A DNA stretch of 64,000 bases from contig UAVY01000008.1 of NCBI GenBank assembly GCA_900446925.1, forward strand, positions 62,001 to 126,000. Reading direction: 5' to 3'. Positions 11,936 to 22,031 of this stretch are shown one piece after another; the stretch's first letter is position 1; each line of letters begins with the position of its first letter. The DNA is from Citrobacter koseri (GTDB taxonomy: Bacteria; Pseudomonadota; Gammaproteobacteria; Enterobacterales; Enterobacteriaceae). The position numbers and the translations under genes were made by a program. The notes beneath the pieces were generated by a model. That model had not been told where the DNA came from and ran no database searches. It was given only the letters and a program-made list of their open reading frames with translations.

Positions 11936-12717
11936 ACGCGTCGCAGAATGCTGAACAGTTCCATGTCCAACTGGCGAACTATGTCCCCGTGTTTTCTCCC
12001 GAATACTGGCCTGTCTGGTTAGTCATCGCCGGACTGATGCTGGTAGCGATGTGGCTGGTGTTGGGGCTGCATGCCATGCTGCGGTTTCGCGCCGCCAACA
12101 AAGCCGCGGCCGGTCACGGTGAAAAGGTTTACCTGTACTCAAAAGCGGTGAGATTGTGGCACTGGTCGAATGCGCTACTGTTTGTGCTCCTGCTTGGCAG
12201 CGGGCTGATCAATCATTTCTCGCTGGTTGGCGCGTCGGTGATGAAGAGCCTGCTGACGGTGCATGAGATCTGCGGTTTTCTGCTGCTGGCGTGTTGGCTG
12301 GGTTTTGTTTTGATCAACATGCTGGGCGGCAACGGACACCATTATATTATTCGCCGCGAGGGCTGGATTGGCCGGGCGATGAAGCAGACCCGCTTCTATC
12401 TGTTCGGCATTATGCAGGGTGAGGAACATCCGTTTCCCGCCACCACACAGTCTAAATTCAACCCGTTACAGCAGGCCGCTTATCTCGGGGTGATGTACGG
12501 CCTGGTGCCGCTGTTGCTGATAACCGGACTACTGTCGCTTTATCCGCAGGCGGCGGGCGATCTGTTCCCCGGCGTGCGTTACTGGCTGTTGCAGGCGCAT
12601 TTCGCGCTGGCGATCGTTAGTCTCTTTTTTATCTTCGGTCATCTTTACCTTTGCACGACAGGTCGTACGCCCGGTGAGACCTTCCGCTGCATGGTTGATG
12701 GCTATCATCGGCACTAA
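11932..12717 (+). CDS. ydhU: Membrane cytochrome b subunit YdhU
   Basis: Integral membrane protein of 261 residues with about four to five hydrophobic segments and haem-ligand-type histidines ([30 protein letters not shown]). It resembles the di-haem cytochrome b subunits of formate dehydrogenase and thiosulfate reductase (PhsC). It probably anchors the complex and links it to the quinone pool. Overlaps ydhX by 4 bases. Confidence 0.91.
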   Translation: MNASQNAEQFHVQLANYVPVFSPEYWPVWLVIAGLMLVAMWLVLGLHAMLRFRAANKAAAGHGEKVYLYSKAVRLWHWSNALLFVLLLGSGLINHFSLVGASVMKSLLTVHEICGFLLLACWLGFVLINMLGGNGHHYIIRREGWIGRAMKQTRFYLFGIMQGEEHPFPATTQSKFNPLQQAAYLGVMYGLVPLLLITGLLSLYPQAAGDLFPGVRYWLLQAHFALAIVSLFFIFGHLYLCTTGRTPGETFRCMVDGYHRH

Positions 12718-12720
12718 CGG

Positions 12721-13533
12721 ATGATCATTACGCGAGAGGATTTACGTACCTGGCGAGTCGGGCCCGTCATGTATCGTTGGTTTGTCCGTCGTTTTCCGAA
12801 TGGCGGCAGCTACGCCGACGTGCATCGGGCGCTGAGCAGTGAAGGCTATCTCGACTGGGCAAATAGCCTGGTGGAATATGCCTGGTCGCGCTGGCTGGAT
12901 GAGGAGAGCTTTGCGCGTCAGGATATCAGCGCGATGGACAGCCTGGTGAATGCGCAATCGCACCACGGTAATAGCGAACACATTGCCTGCGCGGACGATA
13001 ACGTTCATCTGGGATGTGCGGGCGATAACGTCAAAATTGCCAGCGTGGGGTACGCTTCGCAGATTGCCAGCGCGGGATACTGCGCGCGCATTGGCAGCGC
13101 AGGCTACAACACGCATATAGGCTGTTCCGGCGATCGCGCGCGGGTGGCGGTGGCAGGGAACTCAACCCGCGTAAGCTGCGCCGGTGACGGGAGTCGTATT
13201 GCCAGCGCGGGAATGCGGGTGCGCATCAGCACGCTGGGTGACAGGAGCAATATTGCCAGCAATGGCGATCTGGCGCAGGTTGTCAGCTTTGGCGCCAATG
13301 CCAGAATTGCCAACAGCGGAGAGAATGTCCATCTCGTTACCAGCGGTGACAATGCGGTCATCGCCAGCACCGGGCACGTTGACTCTCTGATACTGGGGCC
13401 CGGCGGCTGTGCCGCGCTGGCGTATCACGATGGTGAACGTACCCGTTTCGCCGTCGCCATTGAAGGCGAGAACAACATACGCGCCGGGGTAAAATATCGC
13501 CTCAACGAACAACATCAGTTTGTTGAGTGTTGA
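12721..13533 (+). CDS. ydhT: YdhT, nonapeptide-repeat protein
   Basis: Last gene of the operon, 270 residues, 3 bases after ydhU. An N-terminal globular part (1-80) is followed by 15 back-to-back nonapeptides at residues 84-218 with consensus xxxx[IVL][AGS][SC]xG, without a single indel, then a short cap. Units include DNVKIASVG, YASQIASAG and DGSRIASAG. Such repeats predict a beta-solenoid or beta-roll. The E. coli homologue is annotated only as uncharacterised. No signal peptide is visible, so a cytoplasmic scaffold or assembly role is possible but unproven. Confidence 0.9.
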   Translation: MIITREDLRTWRVGPVMYRWFVRRFPNGGSYADVHRALSSEGYLDWANSLVEYAWSRWLDEESFARQDISAMDSLVNAQSHHGNSEHIACADDNVHLGCAGDNVKIASVGYASQIASAGYCARIGSAGYNTHIGCSGDRARVAVAGNSTRVSCAGDGSRIASAGMRVRISTLGDRSNIASNGDLAQVVSFGANARIANSGENVHLVTSGDNAVIASTGHVDSLILGPGGCAALAYHDGERTRFAVAIEGENNIRAGVKYRLNEQHQFVEC

Positions 13534-13538
13534 GCCGT

Positions 13539-14216
13539 TTATCGGATGGCGAATCGTCGACGGGTGAATCTCTCCAGGCCAAAACAGAGCAGGTAATAGA
13601 CCAGTCCGGTAAAGATAAAAATGGCCGCCGGGTAAATCTGTACCCGGTTATTCACCTGACCGGCAACGGTAGTCAGTTCAGGAACATTGACGATAAACGC
13701 CAGCGACGTGTCTTTCAGCAGGCCGATAAAAATGCCGGTCAATGACGGCATTACATTGCGTAGCACCTGGGGAAGCAGAATGAGCCATAATGCCTGAAAC
13801 GGGCGAAATCCCTGCACTACCGAGGCGTCGTACTGCCCGGCAGGGAGCGCGTTTATGCCAGCATAAACGGAGTGCATCACCGATGCCGCAGTAAACCAGG
13901 CCAGCGCCAGCGTGACGGTAACGGCGCCGGGAAGATCGCTTCCGGTAAGCATTGGCAGCAAATACCACATCCAGAAGATCACGAAGATCAGCGGAATGCC
14001 GCGAATAAATTCCGCCCAGAGAAACAGCCCATTACGGATAACGCCCGGAAATCGCCAGGCAAGACAGGCGAGAACCACCCCGCCGGGAAGCGCCAGCACG
14101 CCAGCACCCAGCGCCATCAACAGTGTGAGAAGCACGCCGCCGGGTTGACCATCAGCAGCGCGTCCCCACAGCAGGTAATCCAGATTGTCGGTAATGACCG
14201 AAATATTAGCGATCAT
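13539..14216 (-). CDS. Polar amino-acid ABC transporter permease
   Basis: Permease of 225 residues of the HisM/GlnP family with about five hydrophobic segments and the coupling motif region ALPAGQYDASVVQGFRPFQA. It is the last gene of a four-gene minus-strand operon and overlaps the preceding permease gene by 11 bases. Two different permeases imply a heterodimeric membrane domain. The block is absent at this site in E. coli K-12. Confidence 0.87.
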   Translation of the reverse strand: MIANISVITDNLDYLLWGRAADGQPGGVLLTLLMALGAGVLALPGGVVLACLAWRFPGVIRNGLFLWAEFIRGIPLIFVIFWMWYLLPMLTGSDLPGAVTVTLALAWFTAASVMHSVYAGINALPAGQYDASVVQGFRPFQALWLILLPQVLRNVMPSLTGIFIGLLKDTSLAFIVNVPELTTVAGQVNNRVQIYPAAIFIFTGLVYYLLCFGLERFTRRRFAIR

Positions 14217-14986
14217 GGTGTGGACTCCTGAGGCTGAAAATACGCGTTTTGGGTTTCACTCTTTTGGCCGGGGCGGGGTTTAGCCGCGCCAGTAGCAGAC
14301 CCAATACAATGCCGGTCAGCAAATAGAGCGCGGTGCCGACGGCAAAGGCTTCCAGAGCATGGGCGTTATAGCTTTCAATTTGTCGCACCTGATAGGTCAG
14401 TTCGGCAAAGCCGATACCGCTGGCAAGCGATGAGAGTTTCATCAGGTTAAGGTATTGCCCCACGATGGGTTGCCAGGCGTTTGCCAGCCCCTGGGGGAGC
14501 AGAATATGGCGGAGGGTCGTCCACGCGGAAAAACCTTGCGATACAGCGGCCTCTCGCTGCCCGGCGGATACCGCCTGCAACCCCGAAGCGATCTCCTCAA
14601 CCAGGAAGGCCGATGTGAATACTCCCAGCCCCCCATGCGGAGCAGAGAAATTCTGGCGTCAGCCACCAGACATCGCCAGGCAGGATCGACCAAAAATGGT
14701 CGGTATTAACGAAATCAATCACGTCACGGGGCAGAAAATTCCACGCTGCGAAGTACCAGAACATCAACTGCACAAGCAGAGGCGTATTGCGAAACAGCGA
14801 GACCCAGGCAGCGACCAGACGGCGACCGAATGCGTTGCCGGAGAGACGCAGCGCGAGCAGGATAATCGCCAGCAGTGTCGACAGCAAAACGCCTGCCAGC
14901 GTGACCCAGAGCGTGGTCAAAAAACCCGAGATGACCCATTGCAGAGGTTGCCCGCTCAGCACCCCCTGCCAGTCCAGAGTAAGCAT
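14206..14986 (-). CDS. Polar amino-acid ABC transporter permease (frameshifted)
   Basis: Second permease of the same family, read as two pieces. Residues up to VWWLTPEFLCSAWG lie upstream of base 14634; the continuation with AVSAGQREAAVSQGFSA (coupling motif) lies in another frame. The break is a run of six C (14629-14634); five would restore one frame of 259 residues across the gap. I judge it a sequence error. Its start overlaps the stop of the ATPase gene. Confidence 0.8.
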
Positions 14987-15804
14987 TATAACGATGACTC
15001 CTGGTGTAACGGATCGAGTACTTTCTTCAGGAAGCGCTGGGTTCTGGGGTGCTGCGGACGGGTAAAAAATACTTCCGGCGAGGCGACTTCCAGAATATCG
15101 CCGCCATCGATAAACACGACACGGTCGGCAATTTCGCGCGCGAAGTGCATCTCGTGCGTAACGACGATCATGGTGATCCCGCTGTGGGCAAGGTTCTTCA
15201 TGACCTGTAAGACTTCGCCGATCATTTCCGGGTCCAGCGCGGATGTTGGCTCATCAAAAAGGATAATTTGCGGGGAGGAGGCCAGCGCGCGGGCAATGGC
15301 GACGCGCTGCTGCTGTCCACCAGAGAGCTGGGCGGCAAATGCGTCGGCTTTTTCAGCCAGACCCACCTGGTCCAGCAACTCGCGGGCTCGCTGCCGGGCG
15401 GCCTCTTTATTCCAGCCATGCACATACTCCAGCGCCAGCGTAATGTTCTGCTGCGCCGTCAGATGGGCGTAAAGGTTGAATTGCTGGAATACGAATCCAA
15501 TGCGGCTGCGTAACTGGCGCAGCGCTGCGCCCTTGAGCTGACCAATGGGCTTATCATCGATAAAAATATCGCCGCCGCTTAATGACTCAAGCTGGTTGAT
15601 GAGTCGAATAAGCGTGGATTTTCCCGAACCGGATGGCCCAAGGATGGTAACGACTTCTCCGGGTTCCACCGTCAGATTGACACCGTTTAATACCCGGTGC
15701 CCGTCGTACTGTTTGATCACATCGCGCAGTTCAACGCGCGCCTGACGCAAATGCGTAAAATCCGCAGCCGAAGCTGCGGAGCGGGTAAACAAACCTGAGA
15801 GCAT
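14986..15804 (-). CDS. Polar amino-acid ABC transporter ATPase
   Basis: ATPase of 272 residues, GlnQ/ArtP family: Walker A GPSGSGKST, Q-loop FVFQQFNLYAH, signature LSGGQQQR, Walker B IILFDEPTSALDPE and switch VVTHEMHFAREIADRV. It is longer than usual at the N-terminus (about 20 extra residues before VELRDVIKQYDG), so a later start is possible. It sits between the binding protein and permease genes. Confidence 0.88.
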   Translation of the reverse strand: MLSGLFTRSAASAADFTHLRQARVELRDVIKQYDGHRVLNGVNLTVEPGEVVTILGPSGSGKSTLIRLINQLESLSGGDIFIDDKPIGQLKGAALRQLRSRIGFVFQQFNLYAHLTAQQNITLALEYVHGWNKEAARQRARELLDQVGLAEKADAFAAQLSGGQQQRVAIARALASSPQIILFDEPTSALDPEMIGEVLQVMKNLAHSGITMIVVTHEMHFAREIADRVVFIDGGDILEVASPEVFFTRPQHPRTQRFLKKVLDPLHQESSL

Positions 15805-15805
15805 A

Positions 15806-16639
15806 TTACTTCGCTTCTATTTTAAAGGCGCGCGGCTGTGGATTTTTGGTTTCGGGGCCGAACCAGACGTCATAGATTTTAGCCGCCTGTCCGGTGGACT
15901 CGAGCTTCAGCAGTTCATCGTTCACCGCCTTTAACAGCGCGGGTTCGCCTTTTTTCACCCCGACGCCGATTTCCTCTTTGCTCAGCAGGTCGGGTAGGAT
16001 TTTAAAGTTGGCTTTGTCTGGCGCCCCGCTTAACAGGCCCGCCAGAATGGTGCTGTCCTGGGTGATCGCCTGAACGTTGCCATTACGCAGCGCGGTCAGC
16101 GCCAGCGGGATATCATCATAGGCCAGCACGCGGGATTGCGGGAAACGCTGGTGCAGCGCCTGTTCCCCCGTTGTTCCTTTCACCGCGCCAATTCGCGCGC
16201 GGCTGAACTCATCCAGCTTGTCGGGGGAGGTCGCCGGAACCAGGAATTGTTGCCCGGTGACAAAATAGGGAACGGAAAAGTCGATAACCTGGGCGCGCTC
16301 CGGGGTGATGGTAATATCCGCGACGATCAGATCGGCCTTACCCGATTGCAGTAACGGGATACGGTTGGCTGGGTTGGTGGCGACCAGTTCTAGTTTGACT
16401 CCCAACGATTTGGCCAGCGCTTCAGCAAAATCAACGTCGTAACCAACGATTTTATGCGTTTGCGGATCGACGGAGCCAAACGGCGGGTTCGCATCGAACG
16501 TGGCCACTTTCACTACGCCGGCGGCTTTAATATCCGCCAGTTGATCGGCCTGGGCGGGTAACGCGGCAATACCGGATGCGAATAGCGCACTTAATGCCAG
16601 TAATGTTTTTTTAGTGCTGTGAATTGTCGTTGCCATCAT
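15806..16639 (-). CDS. Amino-acid ABC transporter periplasmic binding protein
   Basis: Family 3 solute-binding protein of 277 residues. A signal peptide ends LPAQA before DQLADIKAAG. Typical family landmarks are PPFGSVDPQ, IVGYDVDFAEALAKSLG, NRIPLLQSGKADLIVADITITPER and the C-terminal YDVWFGPE. The ligand is not predictable; a polar amino acid is likely. First gene of the operon, so the promoter should be in 16640-16943. Confidence 0.88.
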   Translation of the reverse strand: MMATTIHSTKKTLLALSALFASGIAALPAQADQLADIKAAGVVKVATFDANPPFGSVDPQTHKIVGYDVDFAEALAKSLGVKLELVATNPANRIPLLQSGKADLIVADITITPERAQVIDFSVPYFVTGQQFLVPATSPDKLDEFSRARIGAVKGTTGEQALHQRFPQSRVLAYDDIPLALTALRNGNVQAITQDSTILAGLLSGAPDKANFKILPDLLSKEEIGVGVKKGEPALLKAVNDELLKLESTGQAAKIYDVWFGPETKNPQPRAFKIEAK

Positions 16640-16943
16640 CTTCTTTGATATCCCTGTAGAGACGCTAAATAATTCATGTCGCGGTCAAAAAGGCCGCTAC
16701 ATTCGCGACATGATTGGGTTTGTCTTTTTACGCTCCCACAACTCGCCGTCGTCACCAAATAAGAAAAGATTCTTATCTATATACAAAAAGATATTAGTAA
16801 AACAGATGTTAATGGTCGGTGAATTAAGATGGGATGGTCTAATGCAATAAATGCACAAGGATGGCAGGATTTCGTATTTCATTTTTTCACGCGAATGCGC
16901 TGCAATAAAACGCATCCAGCATACAGACAGAGGGGCGGAGAAG
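16640..16943. other. Intergenic region, divergent promoters expected
   Basis: 304 bases between the binding-protein gene and a divergent small gene. It is AT-rich around 16740-16820. I see no operator, riboswitch or RNA that I can name. Confidence 0.4.
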
Positions 16944-17181
16944 ATGAATGGGTTTAAACGTCTTTGGCATACTGTGGTGAAGGCACGTCCACAGACCCGA
17001 CAGTACGATGCGGAGCCTCATCTTCAGCGTATTGTTGAGTCTGTTCTTCCTGTCGCCAGCCTGTATGGCGTGGATATCGCCAACATTGATCCGGAGTGGT
17101 TCCGTGATAAAACAGAACGCTGAACATCGACAAACGCGCGAGGCATACTGGAACGAAATCTGCGCGCTTTCTGCGGCTTAA
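16944..17181 (+). CDS. Small uncharacterised protein (probable frameshift)
   Basis: As written, the frame from the ATG at 16944 (after GGCGGAG) stops at 17123 with 59 residues. If one A is removed from the run of four A at 17109-17112, it continues with NAEHRQTREAYWNEICALSAA to a stop at 17179-17181, giving 78 residues. The continuation is protein-like and the same error type recurs in neighbours, so I prefer 78 residues. No known domain is recognised. Convergent with a 46-residue gene across a shared hairpin. Confidence 0.6.
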
Positions 17182-17194
17182 TCCTGAATAAAAA

Positions 17195-17213
17195 AACCGG
17201 CATCACGCCGGTT
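17195..17213 (-). terminator. Rho-independent terminator of the 46-residue gene
   Basis: AACCGGC, loop of 5, GCCGGTT. On the minus strand the stem is followed by a run of T (A at 17190-17196), immediately after the stop of the small gene. Confidence 0.85.
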
Positions 17214-17219
17214 CTGTCG

Positions 17220-17360
17220 TTATATTTTGCAGGCATCGCCGCAGTCATCATCCGCAATAACCGCCTGGGCTTTTTTATCTGCGTCTTCCACACGTTCAGC
17301 GTTACGCTCTTGCGCTTCCTCCAGTCCGTCAAAGACCAGATTGTCGAGATCAATATCCAT
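17220..17360 (-). CDS. 46-residue acidic peptide with C-terminal CGDAC
   Basis: An unlisted short frame with ATG at 17358-17360, Shine-Dalgarno AGGTG at the correct spacing and its own terminator 7 bases past the stop. The product begins MDIDLDNLVFDGLEEAQER and ends DDDCGDACKI. It is strongly acidic in the first three quarters with two cysteines near the end. I do not recognise a family. A metal-binding or modified peptide is conceivable, but no maturation enzyme lies nearby. Confidence 0.7.
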   Translation of the reverse strand: MDIDLDNLVFDGLEEAQERNAERVEDADKKAQAVIADDDCGDACKI

Positions 17361-17495
17361 CAATCACCTGTTTAGTTCAGTGTTTGCCAGCTTTCCAGTA
17401 TAGGGCAAAATCTGTGATTGATGCACCTTGCGCTATTGGCGATCGGTGCGGTTGCCAGCAGGGAAAGCGGAAATCCCGCCATCCCTGCCAATAGG

Positions 17496-18399
17496 TTACT
17501 GCTCGGTGAGTTCCATATCCGCGATAAAGGGGAGATGATCGCTTGCCGACGACCAGGTGAAAGCAGGGGAGTTATGCGGAATGTCTATTTTCTTCACATC
17601 CCATTTTTGCCCCTTGAAAGTGAAGATGTGGTCAATATCAATCGCCGGGTTAACCGCAGGCCATGTACGATAATCCGTCCCCTGTTTCTCAACCGGATTA
17701 AAGAAATAGCCAATTTCTTTTAACGGCTGTTCGTCACGGGTAGAGTTGAAATCGCCAGCCAGAATTTTTATTGAAGAGGCTATATCTTTAAAATCGGATG
17801 ACGCATCGCCAATACTGACATCCAGCAGATGGCGGACTTGCTCAATTCGCATGGTGGGATCTTTTTGCCAGTCAAGGTGGGGTAACCATGACCAGTACCG
17901 GCGTATCGAAACCTGGAACCGCAATTTGCGCCAGTAATGCTACCCGTTGTTCTGCATCGCCTGAGGGTAAATTGATAACCTGAGTATGCTGAATTTTGTA
18001 TTTCGATAAAATGCCGAGTCCGTATTCACCACCGTCAAAATCCAGCGCCTTACCAAAGGCATAGTGATAGTTATTTGCATCAGCGATCGTTTTCAATTGA
18101 TCAATCTTTTGGCTTCTTGCGGTTTTATTATCAACCTCTGGAACCGCAATGATATCGGCTGCAATTTTTTTGATAGCGGCATTAAGCGACGTGAAATCAG
18201 CTACATTTTCGGACGCTTCATTTTTGCCGATGTTATAGGTCGCAATTCTTAAATGAGGCTTGTTGTTTTCATAAATCTTATCCGGGACACCGCCTTTCTG
18301 AACGGCGAGAATTTCATTACCGGCAAGTTTTTCACTGGCTATAGCGTGTGTGGAAAGGCAGCTTAGCGCGAGGAATGTCAGTGTAAAGATGTTTTTCAT
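17496..18399 (-). CDS. Secreted EEP-fold hydrolase (frameshifted)
   Basis: Endonuclease/exonuclease/phosphatase superfamily protein of 300 residues once one extra C is removed at 17879-17882 (plus-strand GGGG). The signal peptide ends STHAIA. Catalytic landmarks are TYNIGKN (Asn56), VPEVD (Glu88), VTHLDW (His174, at the break), GDFNS (Asp216, Asn218), IDHIF and SDH (286-288). The fold is shared by DNase I, CdtB and phosphodiesterases, so the substrate is uncertain. The gene is noticeably more AT-rich than its neighbours, suggesting transfer. Confidence 0.78.
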
Positions 18400-18642
18400 A
18401 ACGAATAGAGGCCTTGTTTATTTGCTGTTGTCGCCACTATAACGCGCATAAAAATAGGTTACTGTGAGACTTTGCACAAACTTATATTGTTTTGCGAAAT
18501 AAGTGATTAAAGTACATTCACCAGAATTTTAAATGTGAATGAAGGCCGTAACGGTTTACTTGACCCGCAGAGCCTTTCGGGTAACTGTATGTAATGTTGC
18601 AAAAATCTGAATTTCACCTGTAAAAAAAGGAATAACGAAGAG

Positions 18643-19581
18643 ATGTATGGCCGTGAGTATCGAAACGGGCGTCGTCGCATGGCACCGTTTTTAGCAATCT
18701 CTTGCATTACTCTGCTGTATGGCGCGAAAGGGTATGCCAGGCCGGATATGGAGCCGCTGGGACCGAATATCGCCGATCGGGGTTCCGCGTTTTACCATTT
18801 CAGGGTTGAAAATTTCGACTCCGCCGACGGAAAAAGGCACTACAAGGTCTGGACCGGCGTTCCTGATAAAACGCCGCCAGCGTCGGGTTATCCGGTTCTG
18901 TATATGCTGGATGGCAACGCGGTGATGGATCGCCTGACGGAGGACTTGCTGAAACAACTGGCGGAAAAAACGCCCCCCGTTATTGTCGCCATCGGCTACC
19001 AGACCCACTTACCCTTTGATCTGAACGGCAGAGCCTATGATTATACGCCCGCGCTGGAAGTGAAAAGCGGGGCGGAGGGGCGCTATCGTCGACCGGGTGG
19101 CGGCAGTGGGGACTTCCGTCGACTGCTGGAGACGCGTATCGCGCCGCAAACGGAACAAGGGATCAACATCGATCCTGAACGACGCGGCGTATGGGGACAC
19201 TCCTACGGCGGCTTATTCGTCCTTGATTCGTGGCTGTCGTCGTCATTTTTTCAGTTTTACTACAGCGCCAGCCCATCGCTGGGAAGAGACAATTCCTCGT
19301 TGTTAACCCGGTTAACCACAATGGATGCCGCGAAAAATTGCCATAAGCGTTTATTTTTCATGGAAGGTTCCGCTTCACCGGGGAAAAATGCGCAGACTCC
19401 GGTTTCCGATATCCTGAATAAAACCCGCGACGCCGTTTCCGCCCTGCAAAAAGACGGGCTTGCGGTTGCCTGGTGGAATTACCCGGGATTGACGCACGGG
19501 CCGATGTTCACCGCCTCTTTTCAGAGCGCGTTACTGAATATGAGCGCGGAGGAGACTCCCGGGGCAGCGCGCTGCGATTAA
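18643..19581 (+). CDS. Siderophore esterase, IroE-like
   Basis: Alpha/beta hydrolase of 312 residues related to IroE/BesA trilactone hydrolases that open enterobactin-type macrolactones. Nucleophile Ser187 sits in GHSYGG and the likely catalytic His in GLTHGPMF. A hydrophobic segment MAPFLAISCITLLYG suggests export or anchoring; with the ATG at 18643 it is preceded by an Arg-rich stretch, and a second in-frame ATG at 18679 is an alternative start. Convergent with a catecholate receptor gene, which supports a siderophore role. Confidence 0.8.
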   Translation: MYGREYRNGRRRMAPFLAISCITLLYGAKGYARPDMEPLGPNIADRGSAFYHFRVENFDSADGKRHYKVWTGVPDKTPPASGYPVLYMLDGNAVMDRLTEDLLKQLAEKTPPVIVAIGYQTHLPFDLNGRAYDYTPALEVKSGAEGRYRRPGGGSGDFRRLLETRIAPQTEQGINIDPERRGVWGHSYGGLFVLDSWLSSSFFQFYYSASPSLGRDNSSLLTRLTTMDAAKNCHKRLFFMEGSASPGKNAQTPVSDILNKTRDAVSALQKDGLAVAWWNYPGLTHGPMFTASFQSALLNMSAEETPGAARCD

Positions 19582-19599
19582 CCGGGCAGTGAGTGAAGA

Positions 19600-19618
19600 G
19601 GGCGGCGGGAAGCCGCCC
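19600..19618. terminator. Shared terminator between esterase and receptor genes
   Basis: GGGCGGC, short loop, GCCGCCC lies between the two converging stops. Weak flanking T-runs on either side. Confidence 0.6.
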
Positions 19619-19653
19619 TTAGCCATTACGCTATGATGCGAGTCTGATGGTCG

Positions 19654-21967
19654 TCAGAAGTGCAGCCCCACCTGCATGTAGTAGGTGCGGCCAGGTTCGT
19701 TATAGGTGTTCGCACCGGCTCCCCACAGATACGCGCCCGTGGTGGCGTTACCGGTGGGTCTGGGCATTCCCTTCACGGAAGTGGCGCTTGTCGAACAGGT
19801 TATCGATCCCTGCGGTCACATCCACATATTTCGTCACCGCGTAAGTCGCACTCATGCCCACCAGCGCATAAGGCGATACCTGTCGGGTTTCGCTGCCCGA
19901 AGTGGGGTTCCCTTGATAAGTGTATTTTTTCGGTTTCTGGCGGCCGTACCACGTCAGCGTACCCTGCACCGACAGATCGTTGGCGGCCTGCCACTCCAGC
20001 GTTGAGTTGATGGTGTATTTGGGAATAACCGACAGGTAATCTCCACTCTTCTTATTCTTGTTCTCGATGATATAGGTGAAGTTATTTTTCATCTTCAGCG
20101 TATCGGCGAGTGGGAAATTGAACGTCCCTTCCAGCCCCTGAACGACGGCTTTTGGCACGTTTTCCCATTGATAAATATTTGCGGAGGTGGCTTTGCCCGC
20201 AACCGAGTCACCGGCTGCAATCTTGTCATGGTAGTCGTTGCGATACCAGGTCAGCCCGGCCTGCACTTCATCATGATTATATTCAATCCCTACCTCTTTA
20301 TTGACGCTGGTTTCTGCTTTTAGATCGCGGTTGCCTTGCAGATAGCAGGCGCCGCCGCCGTAGCATCCCTGGCCTTTACTGAACAACAGGTAATTGGGGT
20401 TGGTCTGATACAGATTTGGTGCTTTCCATGCGCGGGCAATACCCAGTTTTAACGTGAAGTCACCGCCCAGTTCCTGGGAGAGGTTCAGTGACGGACTCCA
20501 GTTACTGCCGCTAATACTCTGGTGGTTGAAGCGAATGGCAGGGGTCAGACGGGTGCTGTCCGTCAGTTCAAGGTTATCTTCCGCAAAGATGCCGTAAATA
20601 TCCGCTGAGCTGTATTTGCTGCGCCCGGTATCGGCAATCCCCGGAACCGAGCCTCCGCCGGTGGTGGATTCGGTATTCGACGACGGATCTTTCATCGCCT
20701 GGTGGTTAAATTCCGCGCCAAAGGTCAGCGTCTGGCTAACCCACAGGTCAAGCGGGATATTCACTTCCGAGTGCAGGTTGGTGTCATACAACGAAATGGT
20801 CGAGAACCCTTCATTTGACGGGCTGAAAATCCCCGAGATGCCGCCAGAGAGGCCTTCATTGAGGCGGGTATTACGCGTTTTTTCAAACTGCACATAGTTA
20901 TTGGTGGTGACGCCGCTGTCCCAGGCACCGGTATATTTCAGGCTGAGCGTCTGGCGGTAGAGAACGTTTGTTTCTTTGCCATAATATTTTTTTACCAGCG
21001 CGTTGCTGTTGGTGTTTTGCGTATCACCGGCATACAGGTTGCCGTGGCGACTGTAGCCGGCCCCCAGTTCCAGCGCCTGCATCGGCATAAATTCCCAGCG
21101 CAGAGCTGAATTGATGTCTTTATTGATAAAACCTTCACGGCCAGCGGGGTAACTACCGGCATAAGAACCGATACGCGGGGTCGTGTGGTTTTCGTTGATA
21201 TCCTGGGCATCAGCCTGCGTTTTATTCCAGTTACCGTAGACCCGCAGGGTCAGATTATCCGCCAGCGCGCCGCTTAAACTGCCGTTATAGCGTTTGGTGC
21301 TGCCTTCGGATTTGTGCTGTGGAAAGTTGTAATAGGTATTTAAACTGCCGTGCCATTCGTCCGTCGCCGGTTTGGTGATGATATTGACGACCCCGCCCAT
21401 TGCGCCACTGCCGTACATCGCGGCGGCCGGGCCACGGATGACCTCAATGCGCTCGATCATTTCTGGCGGCACCCAGTTGGTGTCGCCACGGGTATCGCGC
21501 TCATCGCTCCAGCCATAGCGCACCGAGTTGCGGCTGGAGACAGGCATACCGTCAATCAGAATCAGAGTGTTCTCCGGCCCCATGCCGCGGATATCAATCT
21601 GGCGGTTATTCCCGCGTTGTCCGCTGTTAGAGTTCCCGGTGAGATTGACGCCCGGCATGGTGCGAATGATCTCAGCGACGTCGCGCTGTATTGGCCGTTT
21701 TTTAATGGCCTCGCTGTCAATGATAGAGACGCCGGGGGCCTGGAGCGTCTGTTCTTTGGCCGTCACGACCATGGTTTCGCCGCTGTTTATTTCTTTGTCG
21801 CGGGCAGCCTGTTTCTCCGGTGGGTTACTGGCGTTTGTTTGTTCTGCTTTCTGGTTTGCCGCTGTTTTGATGTCGTCAGCCTGTACCGCAGGAATCGCCA
21901 GACTCCCTGCAATAAGCGAACTCAAAAGCGATAATTTATATGCCTTTTTTATCATGATATTAATCAC
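19654..21967 (-). CDS. TonB-dependent catecholate siderophore receptor (FepA/IroN family, frameshifted near 3' end)
   Basis: Outer-membrane receptor of about 770 residues after one correction. It has a signal peptide, TonB box ETMVVTA, plug-domain motifs (MPGVNLTG, NRQIDIRGMGPENTLILIDG, VIRGPAAAMYGSGAMGG) and a barrel ending YYMQVGLHF. As written it stops early because of an extra base in the GGG at 19755-19757; without it, NAQT continues to the terminal Phe at 19654. Residues resemble FepA and IroN, so Fe-enterobactin or related catecholates are likely. A Fur box lies upstream. No siderophore biosynthesis gene is nearby. Confidence 0.87.
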
Positions 21968-22031
21968 TTGCCATTGTTAAAAGAGAAATTGCGTGAAATA
22001 ACTTATTAGCAATATTTCTCATTTGCAACAT

